In this document: positions 1-11,439 of the stretch, one piece after another
Position numbering within the stretch: the stretch's first letter is position 1
Layout: every line of letters begins with the position of its first letter
NCBI GenBank assembly: GCA_015179125.1
Contig: WHVA01000242.1
Span: 1 to 64,000, forward strand
Direction of reading: 5' to 3'
Length of the DNA: 64,000 nucleotides
Source of the DNA: Gautieria morchelliformis
Taxonomy: Eukaryota; Basidiomycota; Agaricomycetes; Gomphales; Gomphaceae
Made by a program: the position numbers and the translations under genes
Notes under the pieces: generated by a model
Seen by the model: the letters and a program-made list of their open reading frames with translations, nothing else
What the model was told of the DNA's origin: nothing
Database searches by the model: none

Positions 1-1652
1 CCTCGGAACGAAGCCTGACTCTCTCACTAGACGATGGGATGTCTACCTTAAAGAGGGGAATAGCGACTATGCCACCATAAACCCACAGAACCTACAGCCA
101 GTGTTTACCCAACACCAGCTGGCATCGTCCCTTAGAGCTACTAACCTCGCTCCCGTCGTACTCCGAGCCGCTTCGATGCTTGATACCGAGCAGATCCGAG
201 CTAACATACTAGCGAACCTCCCCTCAGACCCCATAGCCAAGTCGCACCTCGGCTTGGTTAATGACCCGAGGTGGACCACAGACCCCGAGGGTTTTCTCAA
301 GCTTGACAACCGAACCTATGTTCCAGCGGCTCAAGACCTTCAACTTCGCATCCTGCAATACAAGCACGACCACATTCTCTCGGGACACTTCGGGGTCAAC
401 AAGACCTTGGAGCTGATCCGATGAGACTACACTTGGCCAGGGATTAGATCCTTTGTCAAGGAGTATTGCAAGATGTGTACCACTTGCATGTGAAGCAAGC
501 TGCAACGTCACAAACCCTATGGTCTCCTCAAACAACTTCCCGTCCCGAGAAGCCTTGGAATTCCATCTCTATGGATTTCATTGAGCAGCTCCCCCTTCAT
601 CCGAGTTCACCTCCATACTAGTGATTGTTGACCGCTTCACTAAGCAGGTTATCTTCATTCCTACCACAGACAAGATAACCTCGCAAGAGCTCGCTCATCT
701 CTTCGTCCTTCATGTCTTTTCCAAGCATGGAGTCCCCTCGCATGTCACCTCGGACAGGGGTTCCGAGTTCGTCTCGCACTTCTGGCGTTCCCTAGGGAAA
801 GCCTTGGACATGCGGTTGCATTTCACCTCGGGATATCATCCTGAGGGTGACGGCCAGACCGAGCGTGCTAACCAGACCTTGGAACAGTACCTCAGGATAT
901 ATTGCAACTATCAGCAGTCCAATTGGGTCTCGCTCCTTCCCCTAGCCGAGTTTGCCTACAACAATGCGCCTAGCGCAACCACCGGCATCTCCCCATTCTT
1001 TGCTAATAAGGGTTACCATCCAAACCTCGCAGTTCACCCCGAGCGCAACCTCGCATCGGCACGAGCCTGAGACTTCGTGGTTGACCTGGACGAGCTTCAC
1101 CAAGAACTTCACCGCGCCATCCTTGAGGCTCAGAAGACCTACCAAGCCTCGGCCGATGTTTGCCGCAAACCCGCTCCTGATTTCCAAGTAGGATCCCTTG
1201 CCTTTGTGAAGGCACAGTACTTCAGAACGACTCGCCCTACCAAAAAGCTCGCCGAGAAGTTCTTGGGTCCTTTTGAGATCATTTCCCGAGTGGGTACTCA
1301 CTCATTCACCCTTCGACTTCCAGAACACATGCACTCAGTCCATCCAGTATTCCACGTATCTATGCTTGAACCAGCCTCGCCCAACACCATCCCAAACCGA
1401 GTTCAGCCGCCTCCGCCCCCAGTCATTATCGACGGCGAACCCGAGTTCGAGGTCTCTGAAATCCTCGACTCGAAGATCGATAATAGACGCAAGAGCTGCA
1501 AGTTACTCTATCTTGTTAGGGGGACTGGTTACGAAGGTACCGACGAAAAAACCTCGTGGATCCTCGCTTCCGAGCTTGATCATGCTTCGGAGCTGGTCAC
1601 TGACTTCCACGAATCTTACCCGGCCAAGCCAGGGCCTTTGACTGCTCTATGA
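1..1652 (+). pseudogene. Ty3/gypsy chromovirus pol, 3' part (RNase H end, integrase, chromodomain)
   Basis: The frame opens at the left edge with the end of an RNase H domain (DSLTRRWDVY). It continues into the H2C2 integrase zinc-binding domain (HILSGHFGVNKTLELIR, then CKMCTTC near 470-490), the integrase core (MDFIEQLP near 573, VTSDRGSEF near 755, DGQTERANQ near 855) and a chromodomain at about 1435-1640 (FEVSEILDSKI, LYLVRGTGYEG). It is broken by three in-frame TGA codons (near 421, 493 and 1068) and by two single-base losses near 545 and 590, the second in a C run. Each TGA sits where CGA (Arg) is expected. The 5' LTR, gag, protease and reverse transcriptase lie outside the window. Family assignment is firm; activity is excluded. 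Confidence 0.93.
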
Positions 1653-2068
1653 TCGTTTCCTTGTTTAACCCCCATGACCCAGTAGTTAGATAACAAAATC
1701 CCCTCGCAATCGAACAACACAAAAATCAATAAAATCCCAGAAATATTCCATTATTCCAGTTACTAGTTTATTCCAACATCCTCATATCCTCTCCCTCGCT
1801 CTCCTCGCTACCCTCACCTGACTCCTCCTCATTACTACTGCTACTTCGCTCCACCAGACCCCCATGTCCCCCATAATCCGCCAAGTCTCTCGCCCCCTGC
1901 ATCCGCTTCAAATAATTCTGCCTCCTACCCACCCTTTTATCTAACCTCGGCTACGATTTAAGCTTCGCCTTTCCGGCTACTTAACATCGGGCCGGGATCT
2001 AGATCCGAGGATAGGCGAACCTTGTTCATATTACGGCCTCGAGGGTCTCGGCCATAAGGAGGGGATAC
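1653..2068 (+). other. Gypsy internal 3' non-coding region and polypurine tract
   Basis: No reading frame of note lies between the pol stop and the LTR. A purine run (AAGGAGGGGA) directly precedes the LTR start at 2069 and is the expected plus-strand primer tract. Confidence 0.6.
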
Positions 2069-2630
2069 TGTAAGAACCCGGCCTTTGGCCGGTTACTTAC
2101 CGGTAAAACCTTCTTCCGAGCCCAAGCCTTGTGATATTCGTGCCTGAGTACATATGATCCTTATCCGCGCCCGAGCCCGAGCCCGAGTTTGAGCTCATAT
2201 CCGACCTTGATCCCATGCCCGTATCCCCTTAGTTACTGTTTCCGCTCCATCACGCATCATTCGTATATTACCTCGCCCTGACCTCGGTCTCCTGACCTCG
2301 CCCTGACCTCCCCTAATATGTTCTCCCCTGACTCGTACCCTCGCCCGTATATAACCCCCTTGTATGCATTTCCTACTCCTCAGTCTGAAAATCAACTATC
2401 GTATCCCTTCGATCCCTAGCTAGTTTCTAAGTCTCGCCTCTTAAGCCAAACCTCGCCTCTTATTCGTTTGCCTCCGAAGTTGGGACTCGTGCGTAGGGTC
2501 GGCGCAGCACATAAGCTGAAGCCAAGTCCCTCTCCGACTTCCCCATCCAAACCTCGCCCCGTAACCTCGGACCTTACCTCGGGCTTCGCTCCCGATCTCG
2601 GTCAACCTTACGACGGATCGTACCGTAACA
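2069..2630 (+). repeat. 3' LTR of the gypsy chromovirus
   Basis: The repeat starts TGTAAGAACC right after a purine-rich tract and ends CCGTAACA at 2630, so it has TG...CA ends and is 562 bp long. A TATA-like site (GTATATAA) lies near 2346. The right end is fixed by the LINE reading frame, which resumes at exactly 2631. The 5' LTR is not in the window, so the target duplication (expected copy TGGGC, 2631-2635) cannot be confirmed. Confidence 0.8.
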
Positions 2631-4369
2631 TGGGCTGCGAAGCATGAATGCCAGTTTGCAGTGGACAAGTTCGGACTAATGGGGTTGAGCAGACGCAGGG
2701 AGAAGGACCCCACGAAAATGAGCAAAACCAGACCGCTGGCCAGGCCACCGATAAGAATAGGGCAACACCGCATATATCCTACGACGACGCACAAACTTCT
2801 AGGAGTGATCATAGACCAAGAACTCAGATTCAAGGAACACACAAACTACGTGCTAAAGAAGGGCAAAGCGTACATCAGTCAATACAGAAGATTAGCAAGG
2901 CCGACCAAAGGAATCACAGCTAAGCACATGAGAACTTACTATCTTATCGTGGCGGTGCCAAAACTGCTATATGCCGCTGACATGTTTCTCATACCAGCAA
3001 GCGAACAAGGCAAAGGGACCAAGGGGAAAATTAACAAGCTAGCACGGATACAAAGACAAGCGGCGCTGGACATCACCGGAGCCCTCAGAACCACGGCCAT
3101 GGACACACTTGAAGCGCATGCTAATCTCATGCCGTTCCCATTGCTAGTAGCCAAGCTGATACATAGAGCCGCAGTAAGACTCGCTTGTTTACCTGACGAA
3201 CACCCGCTCGCTGCAAAAGTAAAAAGAACAGCCAGAAGATACGTACAGCGACACCGATCACCTCTCCACGAGATTCTGCACGTGTACAAGCTCATCCCGG
3301 ACAAGATGGAAAAGATCCAAACTGTGGTACTTGGACCCAAATGGGACCTGGCCTTCAGCACACGAATCCCACATGACAAAGAGCAAGCGATTGAACAGAT
3401 AGAATCAGAAGAGGCGGAGGTGATAGTCTTTTCTGATGGATCATGTCTGGAAGGCGGGATAGAGCTGCGGCGGTACTGTACAAGAATGGGAGGGAACACA
3501 GATCGGTGTGCCTGCACTTGGGGTCGGAAAGCGAGCACACGGTATTCGAGGCTGAGTTAGCGGGAGTGGCAATGGCCGCCAAGATGCTGCGCGCAGAGAG
3601 GAGTGACAGATACGTGATAGCCCCAGACAGCCAGGCGGCGATCCGGACGACAAGAAGAGAAAGCGCCATACCCGGGCAATACTTGGTCAACGCGGTACAC
3701 AGGCAGGTCCAGAAAGTCGTCGAACAGCAGGTGGGAGCAAAGGTGGTGATGAGGTGGGTACCAGGACACGAGGGGGTAACAGGCAACGAGAGGGCAGATG
3801 CGGAAGCGAAGAAGGCTGCGAAAGGAGCAACTAGCAGTGGGAGGGATATACCAACGGAGTGTCATGGACCCTTACCGATAAGCAGGGCAGCCGAGACGCA
3901 GAGGCACAATGCGAAGCTGAAACAGCAAGCACGGACAGCGTTTGCTAAGTCACCAAGAGCACAATTCGCGCTTGAGATTGACCCTTCTATGCCATCTGCA
4001 GCGTTCTCGAAAATGACGAGGGACATGCCGCGCAAGCATGCGAGCCTACTCACGCAGCTCAGGACGGGCCACATAGCCTTGAACAAACATATGCACAAGA
4101 TAGGCAAAGTAGACTCACCATTGTGCCCCACGTGCCGAAACGCGCCAGAGACCGTACACCACTATCTGTTTCGATGCCCAACATACAGCGGACCCAGGAG
4201 GAGACTGGAGAAGAGTCTCAGAAGAGGGGCTAAATCGGTCAAAACTCTACTAGGCGGACACAAAGCAATGAGCTACTTGTTCAGATACATACACGAGACG
4301 GGGAGGTTCGAGAAATCGCACGGAAATATGACGCTACCCGAAAGGGCGAAGGAGGGGAACAGGAGATGA
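2631..4369 (+). pseudogene. LINE (Tad/I-type) ORF2, C-terminal RT and RNase H
   Basis: The frame starts mid reverse transcriptase (WAAKHECQFAVDKFGL; HKLLGVIIDQELRFKEH near 2790) and continues through the RT thumb. It then enters an RNase H domain: VIVFSDGSCLEGG near 3420 carries the first catalytic Asp, followed by FEAELAGVAMA (Glu), APDSQAAI (Asp) and GVTGNERADAEAKKA (last Asp). A C-terminal Cys/His motif (CPTCRNAPETVHHYLFRC) lies near 4130. One base is lost near 3466 in the RNase H region, so the two halves lie in different frames. The 5' part was displaced by the gypsy insertion and lies beyond the left edge. RNase H-bearing LINEs with this tail are typical of fungi. Confidence 0.92.
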
Positions 4370-4673
4370 GGCAGGACAGGCGGCGGAACCACAGTGTGAT
4401 GACACAGTTCGAGAAGATACACGGAAACACAGCACTTCCCTGAGAACTCGAGAGAGCAGCAGAACACGAGATGGAACGGACAGAGGAATCACGGGTTCGA
4501 GAACTCACACACCCCGCCCATAAAAGGCACGGACACACCCAGGGCTACGCCCGCGAGGTACGGAGATAGAGACCTAGAGGCGAGAAGGAAGCTATATGGA
4601 ACAAAACATGTATACACTGTCTTACATAGGGCGCAGCCCCAAAAGACGATAAATTGGAAAAAAAAAAAAAAAA
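4370..4673 (+). repeat. LINE 3' UTR with oligo(A) end
   Basis: A non-coding tail follows the ORF2 stop and ends in a run of 16 A at 4658-4673, as expected for target-primed reverse transcription. The second target-site copy would lie left of the window. Confidence 0.75.
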
Positions 4674-6103
4674 GAAGTGCCCGAATACTTGGAATTGCCC
4701 TCAATGTCGAGTCTCGCAGAGGTTGGAGCCTTGTGTCGGGCCATTTTTGGAAATCAAATTGCTGCGGTAGGTATTTGCTGAGTGCTGAAGCTTTCTGTGC
4801 TGACCAGAATCTTGTAGAGCTTTGACCGTTCCCCTAACGAATCCTTATTTCAAGTTGCCAGCATTGTCATTCTGGTGGGCATGAGATGCGTATGTAAAAT
4901 TAGACACTGTGAACCAGATTTATGCTTACCTCCTGACTATCAAATTAGAGCTTGAGCTTGTATGGGAACACAGTGGAATATCGGGAAGAGCCTCTACCTG
5001 TTAACCCGCTATAATAGTGTGCTTGTCGAGTCGTTGATGTTGGTGTTTTGTGCGCTGTCTTCAATTGGCTGGATCACTTAGACTGACATCATCCATATGA
5101 ATCCCAGGACATATGAAAACCCTGATGGCTATGAAGCGAGTCCTTCTGGTGGAGAGACAAAGATAATTACTTATGAGATACTTATGCCCGAACGATTCCT
5201 GAATGGTCGAGTGTATTGGGCACGGGACGGGGGGGCAAGGTCACAGGTATGTTGCAGTACAATACTATATATTGTGGATTAGCTCCTTTGGATGGGGTCG
5301 ACGGTGCGTGTGTTATCCAGCCGGTGACCGGTCAACCCATGACTGTCAGACAGCGTCTGCCCCGGTGCATACTTTGCAGAACGTTGTACGTACAGCTTAG
5401 CTTAATTGAAGTCGTCGCAGAATTTACCCAGTGACTGATGCATCGGTCAGCGCTGTATATTATATATACCGCGGCGCGGCTCATCAATTCTGGGGCTTCA
5501 CGTTTCTCACAACGACTCACAGATCGACAGGAGAAGAGCTGAAGCCTGACGCCTCGATGGAAACTGGGTATACCACCGGCTTTACAGTAACTGTCGTCCA
5601 CATTCGTTTCGGCTCATCTCACTGTGGAAGAAAAGGAAGCGCTTGAGGTCCTCCGGATGTACGAGGACAATTATGACTAGGCGCATGTTCAACACTGCCG
5701 TGGAGTGTTTTAGCAATGGTAACTGGTAAGGACGGTTACTGTATGCAACCTTTACATAAAGACGGAACGAGTTGTCTAAGGTTACCTAAGTATTATATCG
5801 TGCGTAGTGGCACATGAGACCGCCCATAGAATTAGCAAGATAGAATTATCGTCGTGCTACAGAACTCCATATCCATCAGGTACACATTGAGGATATATTG
5901 TCATTCCTTCACGACAGCTCTGATCTATTGTCGTTGATCTCATATGACCCCGAAAAGTCTCCAGTACATATCCACTACTAGTATTTATTAATATGCGGTA
6001 CAATTCATAACATTCTTCATTTGAGCCCTGTGCTTCGATGCAACTTCTAATTGGAATAACGAGTAAAACCGCCCACAAATCTACCTTCGACACCTAGAAT
6101 TGA
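4674..6103. other. Unassigned region
   Basis: I see no recognisable gene here. Several frames of 60-90 codons occur (for example 5097-5282 and 5431-5646 on the plus strand) but none shows a known motif or splice structure. Confidence 0.5.
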
Positions 6104-6402
6104 AGAAACAAATGCTCCAAAACGTCACACATACACAACTTTAGCACCGCTCCCACCACCGCTAACCTGGCCCCCGCTAGAAATGATCCGCCCTTCGGTC
6201 GTAACGACACGAGCCCTGCTCCCGCCGGGGACCATGGTCCAACCCCCCTCCCCGCCCCCCTGCTCCCCCCGGTTGAGTTGCGGCAAGTCCGCGACGTGCG
6301 CGTTGAGGCTGAGGACGACGCACTTAATGGAGATGACACGTTAGTTCCTGATAAAGGCCCGAACAAAAGAAAAGTGGAAGCAAACAAAGAAGAAAGAAAA
6401 TA
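6104..6402 (+). pseudogene. Possible C-terminal exon, Pro-rich then acidic/basic tail, unknown
   Basis: An open stretch without a start codon begins after a stop at 6101-6103 and runs 99 codons to TAA at 6400-6402. It is rich in Ala/Pro/Asn, passes through an acidic segment (VEAEDDALNGDD) and ends in a basic tail (KGPNKRKVEANKEERK). Such composition is more typical of a real exon end than of random sequence. No family is recognised and a chance ORF remains possible. Confidence 0.25.
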
Positions 6403-7365
6403 AGGAACCAAGATGCATTCTGCCCAAGGGGAGAGCTAGTGCTACCAAACTCCCATGCCACGAAGTCAATGATCATGACAAGACTATCAGGGTGCCTAGT
6501 GCCCCCCCCTTAAAAAAAGGCGATGGATCCGCGGTTCCTTAACTAGAAGAAAAATGGGATAATGAAGATAACACCCCTAGACAACTGTCAAAATGACGTG
6601 GACCTCACGAAGAGGCGCGCACCGCACGCTGGGTGACAGAATTGGGCGTGGCAGAGAAAGGAAAGGAGAATATGCAGTGACAAAGAATAAACGGAGTATT
6701 TGGAAAAGAAAATAGCAAGAATTGAAAGAACGATAATCCAACCCACCTAGAACGCATATCACCCCACTCAACTCCAAACAATCTCTTGAATAGCGGCTTC
6801 TCCTTGATAGACGAAGCATAGCCCAATGAGGAACTAGTGGCGTAACTTGAAGACGGGGAAGCAGGGGAGACATATGCCAGGCGGGCGTGCATTGGGTGCT
6901 GGAATAATTAAGGTTATTCACCATGTACGAAAAATCGACCGGTGCAAGCAAGACGCACCAGAATCTCAACCCGCTGCCCCTTCGGAGGGATGATCATGTA
7001 GCCACCTGTGCACCCGTCCATGTCCGACGTACGTGCAATAATTGGCTCCTGGCGAGGTGCATAGTATGTGACTGGAGTCAATGGGCCCCCATGCGAGCGG
7101 TGCGCGCTGGTGGAGTGATGTGAGGAAGGGTGAGACGCCAAGTTGGAGTGGGTGTGGGAGTGTGCTCAACTAGGTCCACACTCTGCCTCAGAGATACGGT
7201 CCTTCGTCCGAATCACCCCCACCCAAGTGTCATGGAATAGACCCCACTCTGAAGTACTGGAATGAAACCATTATGTTAGACCTCTCATGGTGGTGGGAAG
7301 CGGATTTACCTTCAGAGTAGGGAACATGTTCCCTTCCTCCTCGCGATACACGAGTGAATTGAACA
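6403..7365. other. Unassigned region
   Basis: Only short overlapping frames are seen. There is a short C run near 6500. No gene, RNA or repeat that I can name. Confidence 0.4.
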
Positions 7366-7399
7366 GCTTAGAAATAAGGGCTCGTGTCAGTGCTTATGC

Positions 7400-7765
7400 T
7401 TATGTTGGTGGGAGCGACTGTAGGTGTCAGAAGAATCAGAATCAGATTCTGGTTGTAAGTATGCGTCAGTATCAACCACTTGGTGGAGAATACTAGTAGC
7501 TCACGGTATTTGCACGACTTGTTGGGTTTTTTCTTGCTACTGTGGTTCACTTTCTGAAACAAGTGATATATCTCATCACCGCGTTAAAGGACTCACATAC
7601 CAGAAGGCATTTCGAAATCCTCCGCATCGCAGCCAACTTCAGAACCTTCGTAATCATGAGTGACGACGTTCTTTCCAGCGGCCTTCTTTTTGTGCGTCTT
7701 ACCCTTTGCGTCCTCCAGCTGTTGCATGTAGAGCTTGTAGAGTTCTTCATATGAGGATGACTTCT
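7400..7765 (-). pseudogene. Acidic, Ser/Asp-rich coding fragment with possible intron
   Basis: On the minus strand, about 7755-7603 reads SSYEELYKLYMQQLEDAKG, a Lys-rich patch, then DYEGSEVGCDAEDFEMPS, followed at once by a GTATGT donor. Further down, 7500-7400 reads VDTDAYLQPESDSDSSDTYS and a His/Lys run. The two parts are not joined by a clean GT-AG intron in one frame, so the gene appears broken, or I have missed an exon. Function unknown. Confidence 0.4.
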
Positions 7766-7867
7766 AGACTATGCACTAGTGTGTGTAGAGAAACTGAGCT
7801 AAGTATTATAGCGGAATTTCAAAAGTTCAAATTCGCGTTTTTCAGCCTGGCGGCTTAGGTACACCGT

Positions 7868-7960
7868 ATTAAAGTGTGTGTTCTTGAATGCAGGAAGGAT
7901 GTCAAGTATGTCCCTTCCTTGCCTTGGTCACTGAGGTTGTTGCTGAACAGAGTGTTTTAA
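7868..7960 (+). pseudogene. Short relic of a BRO1-like C-terminal exon
   Basis: About 90 bases match the exon at 37987-38060 of the BRO1-like pseudogene in this window: both read KV.VLE.RKDV.YV.SLPWS. It is decayed and has no neighbouring BRO1 exons, so it is an old duplicate fragment. Confidence 0.5.
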
Positions 7961-8049
7961 AGCAGATGGTTGACAGAATGGCGCTATCTAAGCTACCGAG
8001 TATTATGTATTGCCCCGTGGGAATACAGGTAAATATGCATATTTACAGT

Positions 8050-8190
8050 AGTACTAAGCAAATTCCAGAGGAAGCAGAAGTCAGATAGACATAGGGGGTA
8101 AGTAACTAATTGGGAACAAAAGACTACAAGGGGGTGCAGGGTAGAGTAAAGAACAATGGCAAAAGAACAAGGGGTTGAAAAGTATATCTG
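8050..8190 (+). repeat. Fragment of dispersed repeat R
   Basis: The stretch beginning ACTAAGCAAATTCCAGAGG and containing ACAAGGGGGTGCAGGGTAG is shared with 56780-56900, 62910-63020 and, inverted, 33700-33850. Only part of the repeat is present. Confidence 0.6.
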
Positions 8191-9277
8191 ACATAACAGA
8201 ACAACGGGACTCCAAAAAGGAGACAGACATATGGTCTTGCTGTGCTATGAGTCAAGTCTGGTGGGTCTGAGTAATAGAGTCGAAAGAACAAAGGATATAA
8301 CAAGGGGCGGGATTGTCAGAATTATCGGAGGGTCGGAGTGTGAGTGTCGGAAGTTGGAAATGCATGGTTGTAACACCAAGCCTAGTCCCATTTCCACACA
8401 ATAGTCCTTTCCGACCCTCAATCCCAACACTCTTATTCACTCTTACACTACTTAAGTCACGAGTTAAATCTAATTACTATTCTGCTAACCTATGTTTCCG
8501 ACACTCCAAGAAAATTATGCTACAAGTCACTCTGATGCTTTACTCCTCCCTCAAGGTTCCCCCGTTTTTCCCCTCTTTGCCATCCTTGTCATCTCCGACC
8601 TTCTCTTCCACTTCCACCTCTTTCTTGGGCTCCTCTTGCTTGACATTGTCAATTTGATCTCGACCCTCTCTTCCACTTCCACAACCTGTTCCACTGACGC
8701 ACTTGGGCCCACCTCCACCACAAAACCCGCCTTCTTCAACTCCACTCCCACCCAGGCCCTCACCAAGTCATTCCACCAGCGCATTTCCTGCAGAAGCTGT
8801 TCCAGTATGGGACATCACACTCAACTGGTTCTGCAATGTAAGAACCATATTTTGCTGGATGACAGTGTTGTCAGCCAAAATATCTTGGATTTCCCCCTGT
8901 TGGTCCTGCATCGTCCACATGGATCCTGCAATGTCCAACAGCGGAGACACCATCGTGTAGCAGTTGAGCACCGCTGCTTCCAACATTCTGGCCACCGGGA
9001 ATGTTCCTGTGGGTCTTCCTCCACTTGGACCTGGTTTGGACCCCAGTGTCCCTAAGTTGCTCATGGCAACTTTCCATCTTTTTCCACAGTTGACCCTCTC
9101 GGAACACCCGTCTACCACACACCGCTTCCGCTTCTCCTGGCACCACTTGCAGGATGTATCCCATGGATTCCTGGACCAGACACATCAAAGCCTCTCGCCT
9201 TGCATGGATCACATGGAGCCTGTTCATCCTTGTTGTCATCCTCCTGCACCTTCCGCTTCCTGGTTGCAGGATTTGCC

Positions 9278-9282
9278 AGACC
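9278..9282. repeat. Target-site duplication AGACC, left copy
   Basis: This is identical to 9710-9714 and flanks solo LTR A exactly. Confidence 0.85.
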
Positions 9283-9709
9283 TGTCAGGGGACACCCTGT
9301 TTTCCATTTCCATTTCCGACACCACACCCAGTTCCGACTCCATTTCTGACTCCGCTTCCAGTTCCGATTCCATCTCTGCCTCCGCTTTCGGAAATGATTC
9401 CGCTTCTGGGAGAACTTCCACCAGTTCTGTTCGCCTTGCCAGTTCCACTCCAATTTCTGACTTCCACTCTTGGAACAGTGTCGGAAATCAAGCAACTCAG
9501 GTAATAGGTGGCATCAAGGGTCGATCAAGGGTCAGGGAGGTCAGGAGGATGCAGGGTTGATGGCGGGTGCCAAGTGTTGTCCCTGGCCACGCAGCGTAGT
9601 ATAATACAGGCTCGCTGACATTGGGGGTCCTTAGACTTTTCTCTTTGGATTTCCCCTTGTCAGTTGTGTGGTAGTGTGATTTCCACAACCAGCCAGGGTT
9701 GCCCTTACA
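9283..9709 (+). mobile_element. Solo LTR A (TGTCAGGG...CCCTTACA family)
   Basis: The 427-bp sequence starts TGTCAGGGGACACCC and ends GTTGCCCTTACA, with a perfect 5-bp target duplication (AGACC, 9278-9282 and 9710-9714). It is closely similar, inverted, to solo LTR B at 14658-15147, and shares the CTTTGGATTTCCCC block with the LTRs at 21290, 27176 and 33240. The 5' half is a degenerate TTCCGA/TTCCAC hexamer repeat. No internal element remains, so it arose by LTR-LTR recombination. Confidence 0.88.
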
Positions 9710-9714
9710 AGACC
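9710..9714. repeat. Target-site duplication AGACC, right copy
   Basis: This is the second copy of the 5-bp duplication flanking solo LTR A. Confidence 0.85.
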
Positions 9715-10395
9715 TATTTCCCGCAATTCCCACAGATGGTGATCCTTGTTCACCCAGTCCTGCTGAAACTCATCCACCCTATGTTTCCGTTCCTCCACAA
9801 GATTCTGCCTGGAGACCATGGCTTTCTTTTTTCCCTTGCCCTCAGGCATGGGCATGGTCTCTGGGGTATATTCTGACCCTGTCTCGGATTTGTACTTAAC
9901 AATTTTCTAAGTCCATAGTCAGTGTCATTTCAGGACCCAGAACATTTCCGACTTACCTGTTTTCTGCCGCTTGCCGCGGCCACCTTTTTGTCAGCGGCTC
10001 TCTTTTCCACTGCCTTGTGTTTCCGCTCCATATCGTGGTCCTGCTCCACCTTCTCTCTGTGTCCTTGTCCCTGTGCTCTTTATCCTTGTGCTCTTTCTCC
10101 TGGCACTTCTCCTGGAATTCACACTCGCACTCCTCAGCCTCACATTGCTCGGTCAATTCCTTTTTCGCAAGAATGTCTGTGAAGTGTTTTTTTTTTTTTC
10201 ATTTCAGTGCTGGAGATCTTAGAGAAGTCAATGTTTTGCTCCATATTAGTTAAGGACAAAACGCATCATCACTCCCGCCTATCTTTTGAACTCCACCACA
10301 TTATTCACAAGTCATGTGACCTGACTTGTGCTCTCACAGCATGAAGCAACCCAGCGAATTGGACATACCAATGTGAGGAACGAGCAGATAGGCCA

Positions 10396-11097
10396 CTAGC
10401 TGGAAAACATGGCAGATGGAATTGCCAGCATAGTCACGATGGCACGCAGACTAGCAAAGTTGCTCACGGATCTACCAGCCTCACTGACCGAGTGCCGTGC
10501 AGATGTGTGCCAGAGCAATACAGAGATTGCCAGCATGAGAGGGACACTACAGGCTCTCGAGGACAAGAACAAACACTGCTGCCATTGAGGCTTACACAGA
10601 GTGACAGACAGTGTGCACAACAGCGCAGCTGATGAGCAGCACGAGGTGCACAACTGGCGATGGATGCCGCTGCCGACCATCCCATCTGTGCAGGACGTAT
10701 GGTTCAGAAATGAACCGAGGAACCGAGGGGCCTATATGCCCCCCCCAAAGGATGGCAAAACCATCCAACAGGCAATCTGCGAGCAGGTGGCCTTGGAGAT
10801 TGACTCCGAAGACATGGCCGCGAGCCTGGAGCTCGAGGTAGAACACTGGCAACGGAAAGAGGCTGTAAAGATGTGGACCTTAAGCCTTTTGTTACAAGGG
10901 CACAACAGAACTTGACCAATGTGTGGTATTCTGAATGCTACCTACACTGCCGGAGATGTGCAGCCAAACTAGCCGCACGTCATGCATTCCCTCATCGTTT
11001 AACACATGAAACCACTCAGCGACATTTTCCGCCGTTTGGTCCCTGTGCAATTCTGTCTCGCAACCTTGGCCAGGCATCTGGCCCAAGCTCACAATGA
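10396..11097 (+). pseudogene. Coiled-coil / Cys-containing hypothetical protein relic
   Basis: Three consecutive plus-strand frames look coding. 10408-10590 reads MADGIASIVTMARRLAKLL... and ends ALEDKNKHCCH. 10601-10870 reads WRWMPLPTIPSVQDVWFRNE, then an acidic helix. 10873-11097 reads LKPFVTRAQQNLTNVWYSE, then CYLHCRRCAAKLAARH. They appear to be one gene with frameshifts near 10590 and 10870. No known family is recognised. It lies head to head with the Zn2Cys6-like gene. Confidence 0.4.
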
Positions 11098-11439
11098 TAG
11101 TTGACAGATCAAATGTCCAGATCACCGAGACTGGGTCACGAGCTGGCCCAAGGTCTGGATGTCAGCCCCTTGACAGACGGCTACATGCGCATGCAGCAGC
11201 TCGTGAACAACTTGTTTGGTTTGTGGTGGCCACCTGGTTAACATCCGTCGCATGGATTGGACTTTTTCAAGCCATGGCATCGCGGTTGCCTCGCAACCAC
11301 ATAGTAAGGAATAGTGCATCTTGGTTTTATTTATGCATCCATTTGTTTCCACTATGAGTCAACTACTTTATATATTGGTTATCATAATATTCCAAACAAT
11401 ATTTAACAATATTCATAATCATCAATGGGGTGCATTCAC

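Larger units (their letters stand above)
8551..10244 (-). pseudogene. Zn2Cys6-like gene of unknown function, split by a solo LTR
   Basis: The start is likely ATG at 10244 (MEQNIDFSKISS). A Glu/Lys/Cys-rich coiled-coil segment follows, then an intron at 9956-9907 (GTAAGT...CTTAG). The next exon reads KIVKYKSETGSEYTPETM and is interrupted at 9709-9283 by a solo LTR; the frame is continuous across the insertion once one target copy is counted (REIGLANPATRKRK). A C-x2-C-x6-C half (CDPCKARGFD, last Cys lost by a one-base deletion) and a second half (CKWCQEKRKRC) give a Zn2Cys6-like pattern near 9150-9230. The C-terminal part has an amphipathic stretch (DILADNTVIQQNMVLTLQNQ). Frameshifts near 10050, 10190 and 9180 mean it is broken. 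DNA binding is only inferred from the Cys pattern. Confidence 0.6.
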
